NCBI RefSeq assembly: GCF_015234355.1
Contig: NZ_JADGMV010000008.1
Coordinates: forward strand, 62,001 to 126,000
Source: Psychrobacter sp. NG25
GTDB lineage: Bacteria; Pseudomonadota; Gammaproteobacteria; Pseudomonadales; Moraxellaceae
Direction of reading: 5' to 3'
DNA length: 64,000 nucleotides
The notes under the pieces were generated by a model. That model searched no databases. It had not been told where the DNA came from and saw only the letters and a program-made list of their open reading frames with translations. This document shows positions 40,945 through 49,477 of this stretch, one piece after another; positions within the stretch are counted from its first letter, which is position 1, and every line of letters begins with the position of its first letter. Made by a program: the position numbers and the translations under genes.

Positions 40945-42367
40945 TATATTTGTCCTTATCAAATGTTACGCCGAAAGTATCTTGTATATCGTTGAATTCT
41001 TTTACTTCCGAGTCGAATTTTAGATATGCTTCAGTGGTTATTAAGCTTCTATGATTTAATCTCTGTCTGACATGATCGAATATTTTAGTATCAGGGTAGT
41101 CCTTAGCTCTAAGGCTTCTTACGATATTCATCCCATAGGTAGCACGTAAATCATGGAATGAAAAATTTTGAAGACACGGTTCAAATTTTTGAACCTTGGA
41201 AATGAATTTTTTTAATTCATTTCTCAGAGACTGGCCATTTTTAGGCATCATGACGGGCGCTTCAGTGTTCCAAATTGGTTTAGGATTATTGCGATCTATA
41301 ATTTCTCTCTCAGCAGTTAAATAGGGGTTTCCAGTTCGAGTTAAAAACACATAGTTGTCGTCAGTATTTGCATAAAAGCTGTTTATATTTTTTCTTCTAT
41401 ATTCCGCCCTTTCGCAATCTATATATGTTGCTAAATGATCGATTAGGTTACGTGAAAATATTAAGCGGTTTAATCGTCCGCCCTTTGAGTCTGTCTTGTA
41501 TCTGTATCCCGCGTTTATTACAGCATGACCTGAGACAGAATGTCTTTCTAGATAATCAAGAGCAGTTCTAATACAAGCAATAGAGAGAGTGCATATGCTT
41601 TGTTGTCTAGCTCCTGTTCCGAGAGCTATTCTTATCATTAGTTCTAACTCTATTGACGCATAGTCTTTATCAAATGCCCTGAAAATAATTTCTTGTTCTT
41701 CAGAGCTTAAAGGACGCAGACTGCCTCCATCTCTCAATTTACCTAATGATGGTAAAGGTTTTCTGCTGCTTCTTAGCTTGAGATCATTTGTAATAACACT
41801 AATATTTCTCATTATTCCTACATTATTATGAATAGGTATAGAAACCTTTCTTTCTCTAAAGGGCTTATTCTCTATATCAGACTGAGATACGAGTGATTGA
41901 TGCTGTATATAATTATAGAAATGAGCAATAGAGGACAGAATGTTATTAATGTATTGAGAGCTAAAGTCGTGCTGTTCTATTACAACCTGTAAAAAAGCTT
42001 TGAATTTGCGAGGAACCCTTTGCTGATACTGGGTAGGTAAGTCTAAAAAGTGTTGGTTACTATGCTCTAGGTACTGTAGATAGTATTTTAGGTGGATAGC
42101 TCTTGCGGATAAGGTCTTCATATTTGAAAGAGCTGGAGTGTCTAGTTGTCCCATGAGATATAGGTTGCCTATTTTCCAAGGTAAACCATCTGACTGAATG
42201 ATAACAGGCATTCTGAAATGATAATCTGAGTTAGCTAAAGAGCTAAAAATGTAATCGTAATCATTAGCCTGAGCAGTCTTTGACCAATTTGCATTCTGCA
42301 ATCTAAACCGTTTTAGATAAATTACTTTTGCATTAGAGTCAAAAAGGTCTTTAAGAGAAGGTTTCAT
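40937..42367 (-). CDS. Tyrosine recombinase 1 of the island
   Basis: Encodes 476 residues. The complete catalytic set is visible: R254 (GTGARQQS), H405-x-x-R408 (FHDLRATYG), H439 (RLNHRS) and Y448 (TTEAYLKF). The N-terminal ~200 residues contain a SAM-like core-binding region (KYYLQYLEHSNQHFLDL...YINNILSSIAHFYNYI). Its ATG overlaps the stop of a small RHH gene (ATGA), so expression is coupled to that protein. Confidence 0.85.
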   Translation of the reverse strand: MKPSLKDLFDSNAKVIYLKRFRLQNANWSKTAQANDYDYIFSSLANSDYHFRMPVIIQSDGLPWKIGNLYLMGQLDTPALSNMKTLSARAIHLKYYLQYLEHSNQHFLDLPTQYQQRVPRKFKAFLQVVIEQHDFSSQYINNILSSIAHFYNYIQHQSLVSQSDIENKPFRERKVSIPIHNNVGIMRNISVITNDLKLRSSRKPLPSLGKLRDGGSLRPLSSEEQEIIFRAFDKDYASIELELMIRIALGTGARQQSICTLSIACIRTALDYLERHSVSGHAVINAGYRYKTDSKGGRLNRLIFSRNLIDHLATYIDCERAEYRRKNINSFYANTDDNYVFLTRTGNPYLTAEREIIDRNNPKPIWNTEAPVMMPKNGQSLRNELKKFISKVQKFEPCLQNFSFHDLRATYGMNIVRSLRAKDYPDTKIFDHVRQRLNHRSLITTEAYLKFDSEVKEFNDIQDTFGVTFDKDKYNV

Positions 42368-42519
42368 CTCTTTTCTAGTTCGCTGCGTTCTTTGGCTTTA
42401 AACATAAGCTTTTCTATATATTGAGATAACGAATGGAACTGGTTCTTGGCATCATTCATGGCAAACCTCTTAAGTTCTTTAGGTACCCGGACGTTCATCT
42501 GAACCTTCTGATTTGACAT
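42364..42519 (-). CDS. Small ribbon-helix-helix protein heading the recombinase operon
   Basis: Encodes 51 residues: MSNQKVQMNVRVPKELKRFA followed by MNDAKNQFHSLSQYIEKLMFKAKERSELEKR. The beta strand VQMNVRVP and two helices are typical of Arc/MetJ-type repressors. GGGGTG lies 5 nt before the ATG. It precedes and overlaps recombinase 1 by four bases. The opposite gene also starts with an RHH domain, and a perfect palindrome lies between them, so autoregulation or excision control is plausible. Confidence 0.8.
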   Translation of the reverse strand: MSNQKVQMNVRVPKELKRFAMNDAKNQFHSLSQYIEKLMFKAKERSELEKR

Positions 42520-42549
42520 GTATTCACCCCTTCAGTTTTTGTTACATAA

Positions 42550-42572
42550 GATGATAGCATTATGCTATCATC
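42550..42572. promoter_or_regulatory. Perfect 23-bp palindrome between divergent regulators
   Basis: GATGATAGCA, TTA, TGCTATCATC: two 10-bp arms perfectly complementary. It is 31 bp upstream of the RHH/recombinase operon (-) and 63 bp upstream of the RHH-HTH gene (+). It is a very strong candidate operator for one or both RHH proteins. Confidence 0.75.
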
Positions 42573-42634
42573 ACCGCAAGTTCCTTATGGTAATATTATT
42601 TGTTTCAAATTCAATATTCTATTTGGGCTTTAAA

Positions 42635-43579
42635 ATGTCAAAAAATGTACAGTTTAATTTAAGAATTCCTACTGAATTGAAAGCCCTGATCTCCGACGCC
42701 TCAAAAGTTAGTGGACGTTCAATTAATGCCGAGGCACAGTATCGACTAGAAAAATCTTTTGAAGGTCAAGAAGGAAGTTATATCGAAGCTATCGACGATT
42801 TAAAGAGTTTTTTTGATGCTCATTTACGTAGCGATCGCTTAAATCTACTATCTGGTAAACTAAATTTTCTCTTAAGTGAAGCTAAGGCAGCTGATAGTTT
42901 TCATACCCCAAGTATTTCTAGAGTTGCTGAGGCGCTTGGATACAATAGTGTGGGCGTTACTGAGGATTGGTTTGAAGGGCGAAAAGAGCCATCGTTCAAC
43001 GAATTAGAAAAATTAGCCATATACTTTGGGTGCCAAAAGAATTGGCTCGCTCATGATGAAGGAAGGCCTTTCGCAAAAGAAACATTTGAGTTTGGCTATG
43101 ACATTGAAGAGAATGCTAGAAGCTTATTAAAAGGTAATAATGAAGATGAGGTTAAGTTGGTCTGGTTTGCTCGGAACAATACTGAAAACGGTGAACTAGT
43201 TATTATCAAGCATTACGATAGTTGGCATGGTTCGATTCTAGACTCTCGTGTGCATGTCAGTGCCAAGGTAGGTATAGGTGGCTCTGAAGACAGAGCGCTC
43301 CTATCCTTAACATTAAAGTATCTTTGTAAGTACCATATCTCAAAGATCAGAGGAGCAATAGTTTCAGAACCAGACTTTAACGAATTAATTTGGGCCAGAC
43401 AAAATCCGATCAAAGTAATTGATAAGTATCGTCACAATCCTTGGATTGAAGATATTTGGGATAGGTCAATGTATTCAAAGAAAGCTAATAGTTACTGGAA
43501 GGGATGGAGTGAGATGTGCATGTCTAATGAACTTTATATTAGTGAACATGAGATTTTATCTAAAATATCTATAAAGTAA
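42635..43579 (+). CDS. RHH plus Cro/CI-like HTH regulator of the island
   Basis: From ATG 42635 it encodes 314 residues. An Arc-type ribbon-helix-helix (VQFNLRIPTELKALISDASKVSGRSINAEAQYRLEKS, residues 4-42) is followed by an HTH-like segment (about 93-145, SRVAEALGYNSVGVTEDWFEGRKEPSFNELEKLAIYFGCQKNWLAHDEG). The C-terminal 160 residues (LVWFARNNTENGELVIIKHYDSW...) are not recognised and may sense a ligand. The longer open frame from 42518 runs across the operator palindrome and is unlikely. Confidence 0.7.
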   Translation: MSKNVQFNLRIPTELKALISDASKVSGRSINAEAQYRLEKSFEGQEGSYIEAIDDLKSFFDAHLRSDRLNLLSGKLNFLLSEAKAADSFHTPSISRVAEALGYNSVGVTEDWFEGRKEPSFNELEKLAIYFGCQKNWLAHDEGRPFAKETFEFGYDIEENARSLLKGNNEDEVKLVWFARNNTENGELVIIKHYDSWHGSILDSRVHVSAKVGIGGSEDRALLSLTLKYLCKYHISKIRGAIVSEPDFNELIWARQNPIKVIDKYRHNPWIEDIWDRSMYSKKANSYWKGWSEMCMSNELYISEHEILSKISIK

Positions 43580-43886
43580 TTTGAGATAAAATAAGTATGC
43601 CATACTAAGTTCAACATCACTTTGATTAGCGTAAATATTTGTATAATACTGGCTCAACTAGCCATCATTAGATCGGGTAAATCGTAATCAAGCGACCTCT
43701 GACGTAGTTGGATCAGTTCAAAGTATGGTCGTACGATAAAGTTACAAACAGGAAAATTTGGCGGTTGTAGTGGTTATGACTCTTCAAATGACCAATGCAA
43801 AATAAAAAGAGTTTTTCTGACTAGATTTATTTACATAATGACTTACAGTCAAGTTAACATGCAACCAACTACAAAAGGAATTTCCG
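43580..43886. promoter_or_regulatory. Upstream region of the GTPase/caspase operon
   Basis: This 307-bp gap has no gene I can see. TATAAT occurs near 43652 in a region reading TTGATTAGCGTAAATATTTGTATAAT, with a short 14-bp spacing from TTGATT, so promoter strength is doubtful. Several short inverted repeats (for example GTATGCCATAC near 43596) may be regulatory. Confidence 0.35.
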
Positions 43887-45188
43887 GTGGAAAACAGGGT
43901 TTTAATACAGTTCTTAAGTAAACAACTTATTGATCTTAATAGTAGTGATGAAAAGCTCTCAAAGCTAGTATCTACATCAAATGAATTGAGTAATACTTTA
44001 AAGAAAATACCATCCAAAGCTTTGTCATATATTTTGGTTGTGCTTGATCCAGAAGAGAGTGTAGAACAACCAGTTGTTCAGGAGGTTCTTTCTATTCTTG
44101 AGGGTAATTGGGCTACCTATGCTAATACGTTTTTCGATAAACCTATTCAGGTGGTTCGTGCACTATTACTACAAGCCTTAGCTAATGGAGCTGAAGAAAA
44201 TCAGCAAATAGCAATTGCTTTTGCACTAATCACACGCAATATTCTACCTCATATAGAGGTTGGTAGAGAAAGCGAAATATGGAATAATTTAATCAAAACT
44301 ATTGAATTGAAACTGAACAATCAAGCTGAAGAAGAATGGGCTACGCCTCCAAAAATTATTGTTGAAGACTTTTCTTATTCTTCTTCAAAATCAACTAAGC
44401 TGATTTTTCCAAAAGTGACGCTAGACCGTGAGTTTCTTCAAAGTGGAATAGAAGAGGCTAGTGGACCTAATCGAGCTAATGGTGAGGCGACAGGCGCTAA
44501 TCCTCATTTGCCAACTCAAGGAGCCACATGGGTAAATGAGTTTGCACCTTTATTAACCACAGCCATTGCTACTGATATAGAAAATGCCTTTGCCGAAATT
44601 GAAATGGATGTATCAAAACCGTTGAAACATTTATCAGTTGCGGTAGGTAATCATATTGATTCAGCTTTGAATTCAGTGAGCAGCGCTATTTTAGGGCTGC
44701 AAAGAAGAACCAGTCTGATCTGGTGGAAAGAGTCTTTTTATTCTCCGAGTGCCTATTGTAGTTATCGAGAAATGCCTTTGAATATTGCTGCCACAGTAAT
44801 GGCATTTGACCTTTTTAGTCAGGTTCCAACTTGTTCGCCAGCCAGTGTTACGGCTTTTCTAAATGAAATAGTGTCATCCCTTTCAGTCGATACAATTACA
44901 GAAAGTATAGAATTAGCCGATTTGATTTCAGAAGTACAGAGTTCAGAATATACTAATTCCTTTTGTATGTATCTTGATGATATCTTTAGTGATTTTCAAG
45001 GAGAGGGGCTTTTGTTACCACTATTAAAACACAATTCCCGTACTTCGAAGCCTAATCAAGAAGGATTCAATAACTTAAAAGGTCTTGGGTCAAATACTGA
45101 GAAATCTATTTCAGATTGGGCTTCTTGGATATTTAGAGAGTTACAGGCTACTAGAGCAGTCTTACAAGGAGGTGATACTGGTGACTAA
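43887..45188 (+). CDS. GASH-like all-helical protein of a GTPase-associated system
   Basis: Encodes 433 residues from GTG with AAGGAA 7 nt upstream. It is mainly helical; the centre and C terminus (WVNEFAPLLTTAIATDIENAFAEIEMDVSKPLKHLSVAVGNHIDSALNSVSSAILGLQRRTSLIWWKESFYSPSAYCSYREM) resemble the 'GTPase-associated system helical' (GASH) family described from comparative genomics. GASH proteins occur upstream of paired GTPases and GAP1, exactly as here. It overlaps the next gene by 8 bp. The role is unknown; perhaps a scaffold or sensor. Confidence 0.7.
   Translation: MENRVLIQFLSKQLIDLNSSDEKLSKLVSTSNELSNTLKKIPSKALSYILVVLDPEESVEQPVVQEVLSILEGNWATYANTFFDKPIQVVRALLLQALANGAEENQQIAIAFALITRNILPHIEVGRESEIWNNLIKTIELKLNNQAEEEWATPPKIIVEDFSYSSSKSTKLIFPKVTLDREFLQSGIEEASGPNRANGEATGANPHLPTQGATWVNEFAPLLTTAIATDIENAFAEIEMDVSKPLKHLSVAVGNHIDSALNSVSSAILGLQRRTSLIWWKESFYSPSAYCSYREMPLNIAATVMAFDLFSQVPTCSPASVTAFLNEIVSSLSVDTITESIELADLISEVQSSEYTNSFCMYLDDIFSDFQGEGLLLPLLKHNSRTSKPNQEGFNNLKGLGSNTEKSISDWASWIFRELQATRAVLQGGDTGD
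45166..45176 (+). promoter_or_regulatory. Perfect 11-nt Shine-Dalgarno sequence
   Basis: AAGGAGGTGAT is fully complementary to the 3' end of 16S rRNA (anti-SD ATCACCTCCTT). It lies within the end of the GASH gene and decides the GTG start of the first GTPase at 45181. Confidence 0.8.
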
Positions 45189-46149
45189 ATGTAAAGAACC
45201 TGGATGTAATGCACCAGATACTAAATGTTCTTTTGGAGAAACACATTTATCGGACTGTAAGTACTGGCCTTCAGATAGTAATTCAGAAGAAAATATAGTT
45301 ATTGATGATGAGTCTGAAGTTCTTCTTCCGTGGACAAGTATGGCCTTGGGGTTGACTGACGTTGAATTTATTAGCGGCTGCTCTAAACCCAAAATTATCG
45401 GAGTCATTGGTGCTGAAAATGCAGGAAAAACCTCAATGTTAGCAGCTTGGTATTTACTGATGTCAAAAGGTGGGCTCAGTCAAATAGAAAAACGATTTGC
45501 AGGATCTTATTCTCTAATCGGTTGGGAAGCCATTGCTAATAATCTTAGGTGGGAGCCAGGACGGCCTCTTTGCTTTCCTCCACATACTCCTAGTAGCTTT
45601 CGACGATCGCCTGGATTACTACATACAGCGATTTATAGTCAGGCTGAAGATATAATTCAACATTATTTATTTGCAGACTCTCCTGGTGAATGGTTCGGAA
45701 AGTGGGCTGTAAATACTGAGTCTCCAGAAGCTGAAGGTGCTAGCTGGTTAGTTAATAATGCTAATGTATTACTTCTTATCGCTGATAGAGATGCAATTTC
45801 TAAAAGTGGACGAGCCAGATCAGATTTCAAACTGTTGACTCGCAGGCTCAACGTAGAGTCTAAGGGTAGGCCTATAGCATTGGTTTGGACCAAAGCAGAT
45901 ATAGTAGAAGATGAAACCGTAATTGATGGTATTAGAGATTTTGTTCTCTCGATTCTGCCACAAATAAATGAGTTCCACATTCAGGTACAAATAAATTCTG
46001 AAAGCGATACCGATAACATTGCAGAAAACGGTCTTTTAATATTGTTGAAATGGATTCTAAAACAAAATTCTCTCAAAGTTAGTTTGCCAGAATATGATTA
46101 TGTAGGCCCAGACCCTTTCTTTATGATCCAACATAAGGATGTAACATGA
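45181..46149 (+). CDS. Zinc-finger GTPase of a double-GTPase system
   Basis: From GTG 45181 it encodes 322 residues. An N-terminal Cys/His cluster (CKEPGCNAP...CSF...HLSDC) probably binds zinc. The GTPase core shows G1 GAENAGKTS, G3 DSPGEW and G4 TKAD. It resembles the 'double-GTPase 2' family that accompanies GASH and GAP1 proteins. The stop overlaps the next GTPase by four bases (ATGA). An upstream in-frame reading from 45085 would lie inside the GASH gene and lacks a ribosome site. Confidence 0.75.
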   Translation: MTKCKEPGCNAPDTKCSFGETHLSDCKYWPSDSNSEENIVIDDESEVLLPWTSMALGLTDVEFISGCSKPKIIGVIGAENAGKTSMLAAWYLLMSKGGLSQIEKRFAGSYSLIGWEAIANNLRWEPGRPLCFPPHTPSSFRRSPGLLHTAIYSQAEDIIQHYLFADSPGEWFGKWAVNTESPEAEGASWLVNNANVLLLIADRDAISKSGRARSDFKLLTRRLNVESKGRPIALVWTKADIVEDETVIDGIRDFVLSILPQINEFHIQVQINSESDTDNIAENGLLILLKWILKQNSLKVSLPEYDYVGPDPFFMIQHKDVT

Positions 46150-46973
46150 AAAACGACAATGATTCAATATTGATTATTGGTGAGTCTGGTGTAGGTAAGA
46201 CACATTATGGTGCAAAAGTTTTCATGAGCCTGTTGGAAAGCTCAAATGGGCTCTCTATGGAAGGTATGCCTGCTAACGTTGAACCGTTTTCGGAAACGAT
46301 AGGTTCATTGAACGATGGACTTTCTGCAAGTCATACACCAGCCAATGTTTACGTTGAAAGTATATGGCCTATTATAGATTCTTTTGGCTTCAGAAAAAAT
46401 TTAGTTTGGCCTGACTATGGTGGTGAACAAATATTAAACATGGTTACTTCTCGAAAAATTCCAGATCAATGGTGTAAACGTGTGACTGAAAGCTCATCTT
46501 GGATTTTTATGATTCGCCCGAGTCAATATAGGTTATCTGAGGACATACTTTCCAAACCATCTGGTACGGAACCTGAACATGCTAATAGTAGTGAGGATAA
46601 TCCAGAAGTTGCTGATCAACCACGTCTAATAGAGCTATTACAAATATTACTCTATTTGCATAAAAGTGCGACTTCATATACTGGTCAGAGCCCAAAAGTA
46701 TGCTTTTTAATCAGTTGCTGGGATGAACTGGAAACAGAGGCTACTCCTGCTGATTTGCTATATGATCGGCTTCCTATGTTATCTGAATTTATTCATTCAC
46801 ACTGGATTAATCCTTTGATATTAGGGTTGTCTGCACTTGGAAAAGCATTAGAAAAAGCACAAAAGGATCATGAATATAGTCGCACTGGTCCAGAGCAGAA
46901 TGGTTATGTTGTGAAGTCTGACGGAACAATAAGTTCAGACGTTACTTTACCTATTCAATATTTGTTTGCTTGA
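46146..46973 (+). CDS. Second GTPase of the double-GTPase pair
   Basis: Encodes 275 residues. The P-loop GESGVGKTH opens the protein (residues 12-20), and a G3-like DYGGEQ follows. G4 is unusual (SCWDE in place of NKxD), so nucleotide specificity may be altered or the protein may be a pseudo-GTPase partner. It resembles the 'double-GTPase 1' family. It is coupled to the preceding GTPase and 18 bp ahead of the GAP1-like gene. Confidence 0.72.
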   Translation: MKNDNDSILIIGESGVGKTHYGAKVFMSLLESSNGLSMEGMPANVEPFSETIGSLNDGLSASHTPANVYVESIWPIIDSFGFRKNLVWPDYGGEQILNMVTSRKIPDQWCKRVTESSSWIFMIRPSQYRLSEDILSKPSGTEPEHANSSEDNPEVADQPRLIELLQILLYLHKSATSYTGQSPKVCFLISCWDELETEATPADLLYDRLPMLSEFIHSHWINPLILGLSALGKALEKAQKDHEYSRTGPEQNGYVVKSDGTISSDVTLPIQYLFA

Positions 46974-46991
46974 TATTATAAAGACATTATT

Positions 46992-49475
46992 ATGAAAGTT
47001 GATAAAGCGATATTTGGAGAAGGTGATCGAGGCCACGGTTTACGATGTTCTAGTTCAAATAGTGAATTTTTCAAAAATATATCCCAATCTTTAGATTTAC
47101 CTGATGCTTTTCCTTCTGGTACAGGTTTCTCTTCTTATGTTTCAGGTTTTGCATCACAAGGAAATTATGTTGTTGCTAAAACTTTTTTAGACGAAACTGC
47201 TTCTCGACCTGGTATGGTAATTTCATATGCTATAGCAGTGTCTATTGATGATATACAACACCTTGATAATATTAAACTATTATTAAATCTTCTCCCGGAT
47301 AGACCAGTTATTGACCGTGAGTTTTGTAATGAGCATAGTACTATAGAGCTAACCAATGGCTCGTTCCAACCTATCATAACTCTGAATGATAGTGTTGCGG
47401 AGTTACTAGTTAGCAAAAAAAGCGGTCCTATTATTAATATTGGTTTAGTAGACTTTGACGAGCAAGTCGCATCAATATGGGTTAAATTATGGCCAAGTAT
47501 GCGTAGTAAATTTTCTTTTCGCTTAAGCTTGAGTCCTAAAGACTGTATTGAACCTAATGTGCCAAGTCTGGTTTGTATACCAGCCTCGCTGGCTTCTCGT
47601 TGGCACGGAGACTATAAGGTGATTGACCAAGTAGCACTATCTGAACCACCTTCATTAGGAGCCCAAGCAATTCTTACTGGGTATGAGCAATATAGCGATT
47701 TTTGTAGAATTTTTGGGATAAAATTAGACACGCCTTCAATGCTAGGTCTTATGGCCCAAGCTTTCGATATACATTCGTATAATGAGCAACAGTTGAATTT
47801 TGATATTTACCTAAGTTTAGTAAGGCTTATTGAAATTCTTTCACCTGATCGAACAAAAGGTGTTGATCAAAAAAACATACTAATATCGCAATTAGCAAAC
47901 TCAGTTCCTGATGCTCATATCAGCAAAATATTAAAACTTAGGAATATGTCTGAACAAGAGTTCCCGTCGCTTGAAAATCTTTGGAATGCAGTTAGTTCGC
48001 GTTTAATGTTGTTCCAATTTTCTAGTCAAGATGACTCTATAATGATTGAAATTATTAACAAGTCCTTTGATGAGGAGAAATCTGTAGACGCTTGGAGACA
48101 CTCAGTTCATGCAGCTTTTCCTGAAATAATTTCAACCCAAAACTCAACAATTTACTCAGCTATTTGGAGATGGCTACCTTTTAATTTCGAGGTAACCGAG
48201 CAGCTTCTAGAGCTGCATGCTTTTTCGGTAGATTTTCTTGAAGATAGGCTTAAGAGTAATGCGCCAAACCAAATATCTGAGGAGACAGCGGCAATTGCTT
48301 TGTCATTTTTTGCTAAAAAGAAGTTTTTTCTGCTTCATGCACTGGTCTTAGCGCAAATTTATCCAGTAAATGAAGCATTGTTAAGGCAATTGAAAGCTGA
48401 TAGAAATAGTTCTTCTACACAAGGCTTGGCTTTCATTGTAAATCAAAGCCGCCCCGATGAGTTGTTAGCAGCATGTCTTTCCCTTAACAATACACTTATT
48501 ACCGAACTTACCATTGAACAGGCTGTAGCAAACCCTTCTATACTCAAAGATGTCAGTTCTGATGCAAAAGATTCTTTGTTTATTTGGGCCAAAGTAATGG
48601 CTAGAAATTTGAATGTATGGAATGCACCACAAGATCCACAAGGTATACTATTCTCATTGTTACATACACTTATAACTTCAGGCGTCTCCACGAATATGTC
48701 GCTTTTGAAACTGCTCTCTACAACTCCTATTTCAGACTTATGTGATTTTCCACAACGTTCAATAGTTTGGGATTTACTTGAAGGTAATAGTCGTAGTAAC
48801 TATTTGAATATGACCGCAGTAGGATGGTACAAACGCGCATTGCAGCAAGAGTTTTTAGAATTAGATAGCAAGTTAGATAAGGCTGTTTCTCAAACACCTG
48901 CTTTGCTTGAAAGAATTCATCAAGCTGATTTGGCTAATATCAGAATAACAATCAATATATTTAGTCAAGTTAAATCTCTTACCGAGTCTGACTTCTTAAT
49001 ATGGTTAGAAGGCTATATCGATAATATCAATCATCAAAATATCAATAACATGATGGTCGTCGGGCAACTGATTCAGGATAAACGCTGGGAAGATTCTGCC
49101 AAATTAATTTTTGATAATCGCCATAAATCACTACAAAATATGAAAAAAATTTTGATGTGTTGTAAGGAGTTGTTGCCATTGTGGGACAAGCTTAGTATGG
49201 GTTTTTCTAATGGTAGCCAGAAATGGCAGGCGCTTACAGAACTCATGCACGAACTATATCCATATGGACCTGAAGAGAATGAGATATGGGTAAGATCGGG
49301 TGGCAAGCCAGAAGCAATGCTAACTACTGGAACAGGACTAGAAAAATGGGCACACGCTATGCGACATATCAAAAGTGGTAGCAAGCCATACCCAATAAAA
49401 TTGTTAGATAAAGCTAAAAGAGATTTTTCTAATAACGAAAACGTCAATATTCTATATAAATTGTTTGAGAATTGA
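46992..49475 (+). CDS. GAP1-like protein with a C-terminal EAD1-like domain
   Basis: Encodes 827 residues. The N-terminal part (KAIFGEGDRGHGLRCSSSNSEF...) matches the start of GTPase-associated protein 1 (GAP1); the middle is long and mainly helical. Residues ~745-827 (LMHELYPYGPEENEIWVRSGGKPEAMLTTGTGLEKWAHAMRHI...AKRDFSNN) are the same domain as the C terminus of the caspase encoded next, i.e. an effector-associated domain of type 1. Predicted role: the switch that passes a GTPase signal to the protease. Confidence 0.75.
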   Translation: MKVDKAIFGEGDRGHGLRCSSSNSEFFKNISQSLDLPDAFPSGTGFSSYVSGFASQGNYVVAKTFLDETASRPGMVISYAIAVSIDDIQHLDNIKLLLNLLPDRPVIDREFCNEHSTIELTNGSFQPIITLNDSVAELLVSKKSGPIINIGLVDFDEQVASIWVKLWPSMRSKFSFRLSLSPKDCIEPNVPSLVCIPASLASRWHGDYKVIDQVALSEPPSLGAQAILTGYEQYSDFCRIFGIKLDTPSMLGLMAQAFDIHSYNEQQLNFDIYLSLVRLIEILSPDRTKGVDQKNILISQLANSVPDAHISKILKLRNMSEQEFPSLENLWNAVSSRLMLFQFSSQDDSIMIEIINKSFDEEKSVDAWRHSVHAAFPEIISTQNSTIYSAIWRWLPFNFEVTEQLLELHAFSVDFLEDRLKSNAPNQISEETAAIALSFFAKKKFFLLHALVLAQIYPVNEALLRQLKADRNSSSTQGLAFIVNQSRPDELLAACLSLNNTLITELTIEQAVANPSILKDVSSDAKDSLFIWAKVMARNLNVWNAPQDPQGILFSLLHTLITSGVSTNMSLLKLLSTTPISDLCDFPQRSIVWDLLEGNSRSNYLNMTAVGWYKRALQQEFLELDSKLDKAVSQTPALLERIHQADLANIRITINIFSQVKSLTESDFLIWLEGYIDNINHQNINNMMVVGQLIQDKRWEDSAKLIFDNRHKSLQNMKKILMCCKELLPLWDKLSMGFSNGSQKWQALTELMHELYPYGPEENEIWVRSGGKPEAMLTTGTGLEKWAHAMRHIKSGSKPYPIKLLDKAKRDFSNNENVNILYKLFEN

Positions 49476-49477
49476 AT

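Noticed and set aside
42364..42519. RHH miniprotein as the antitoxin of a toxin-antitoxin pair
   Set aside because: The overlapping next gene is a 476-aa recombinase, not a small toxin.
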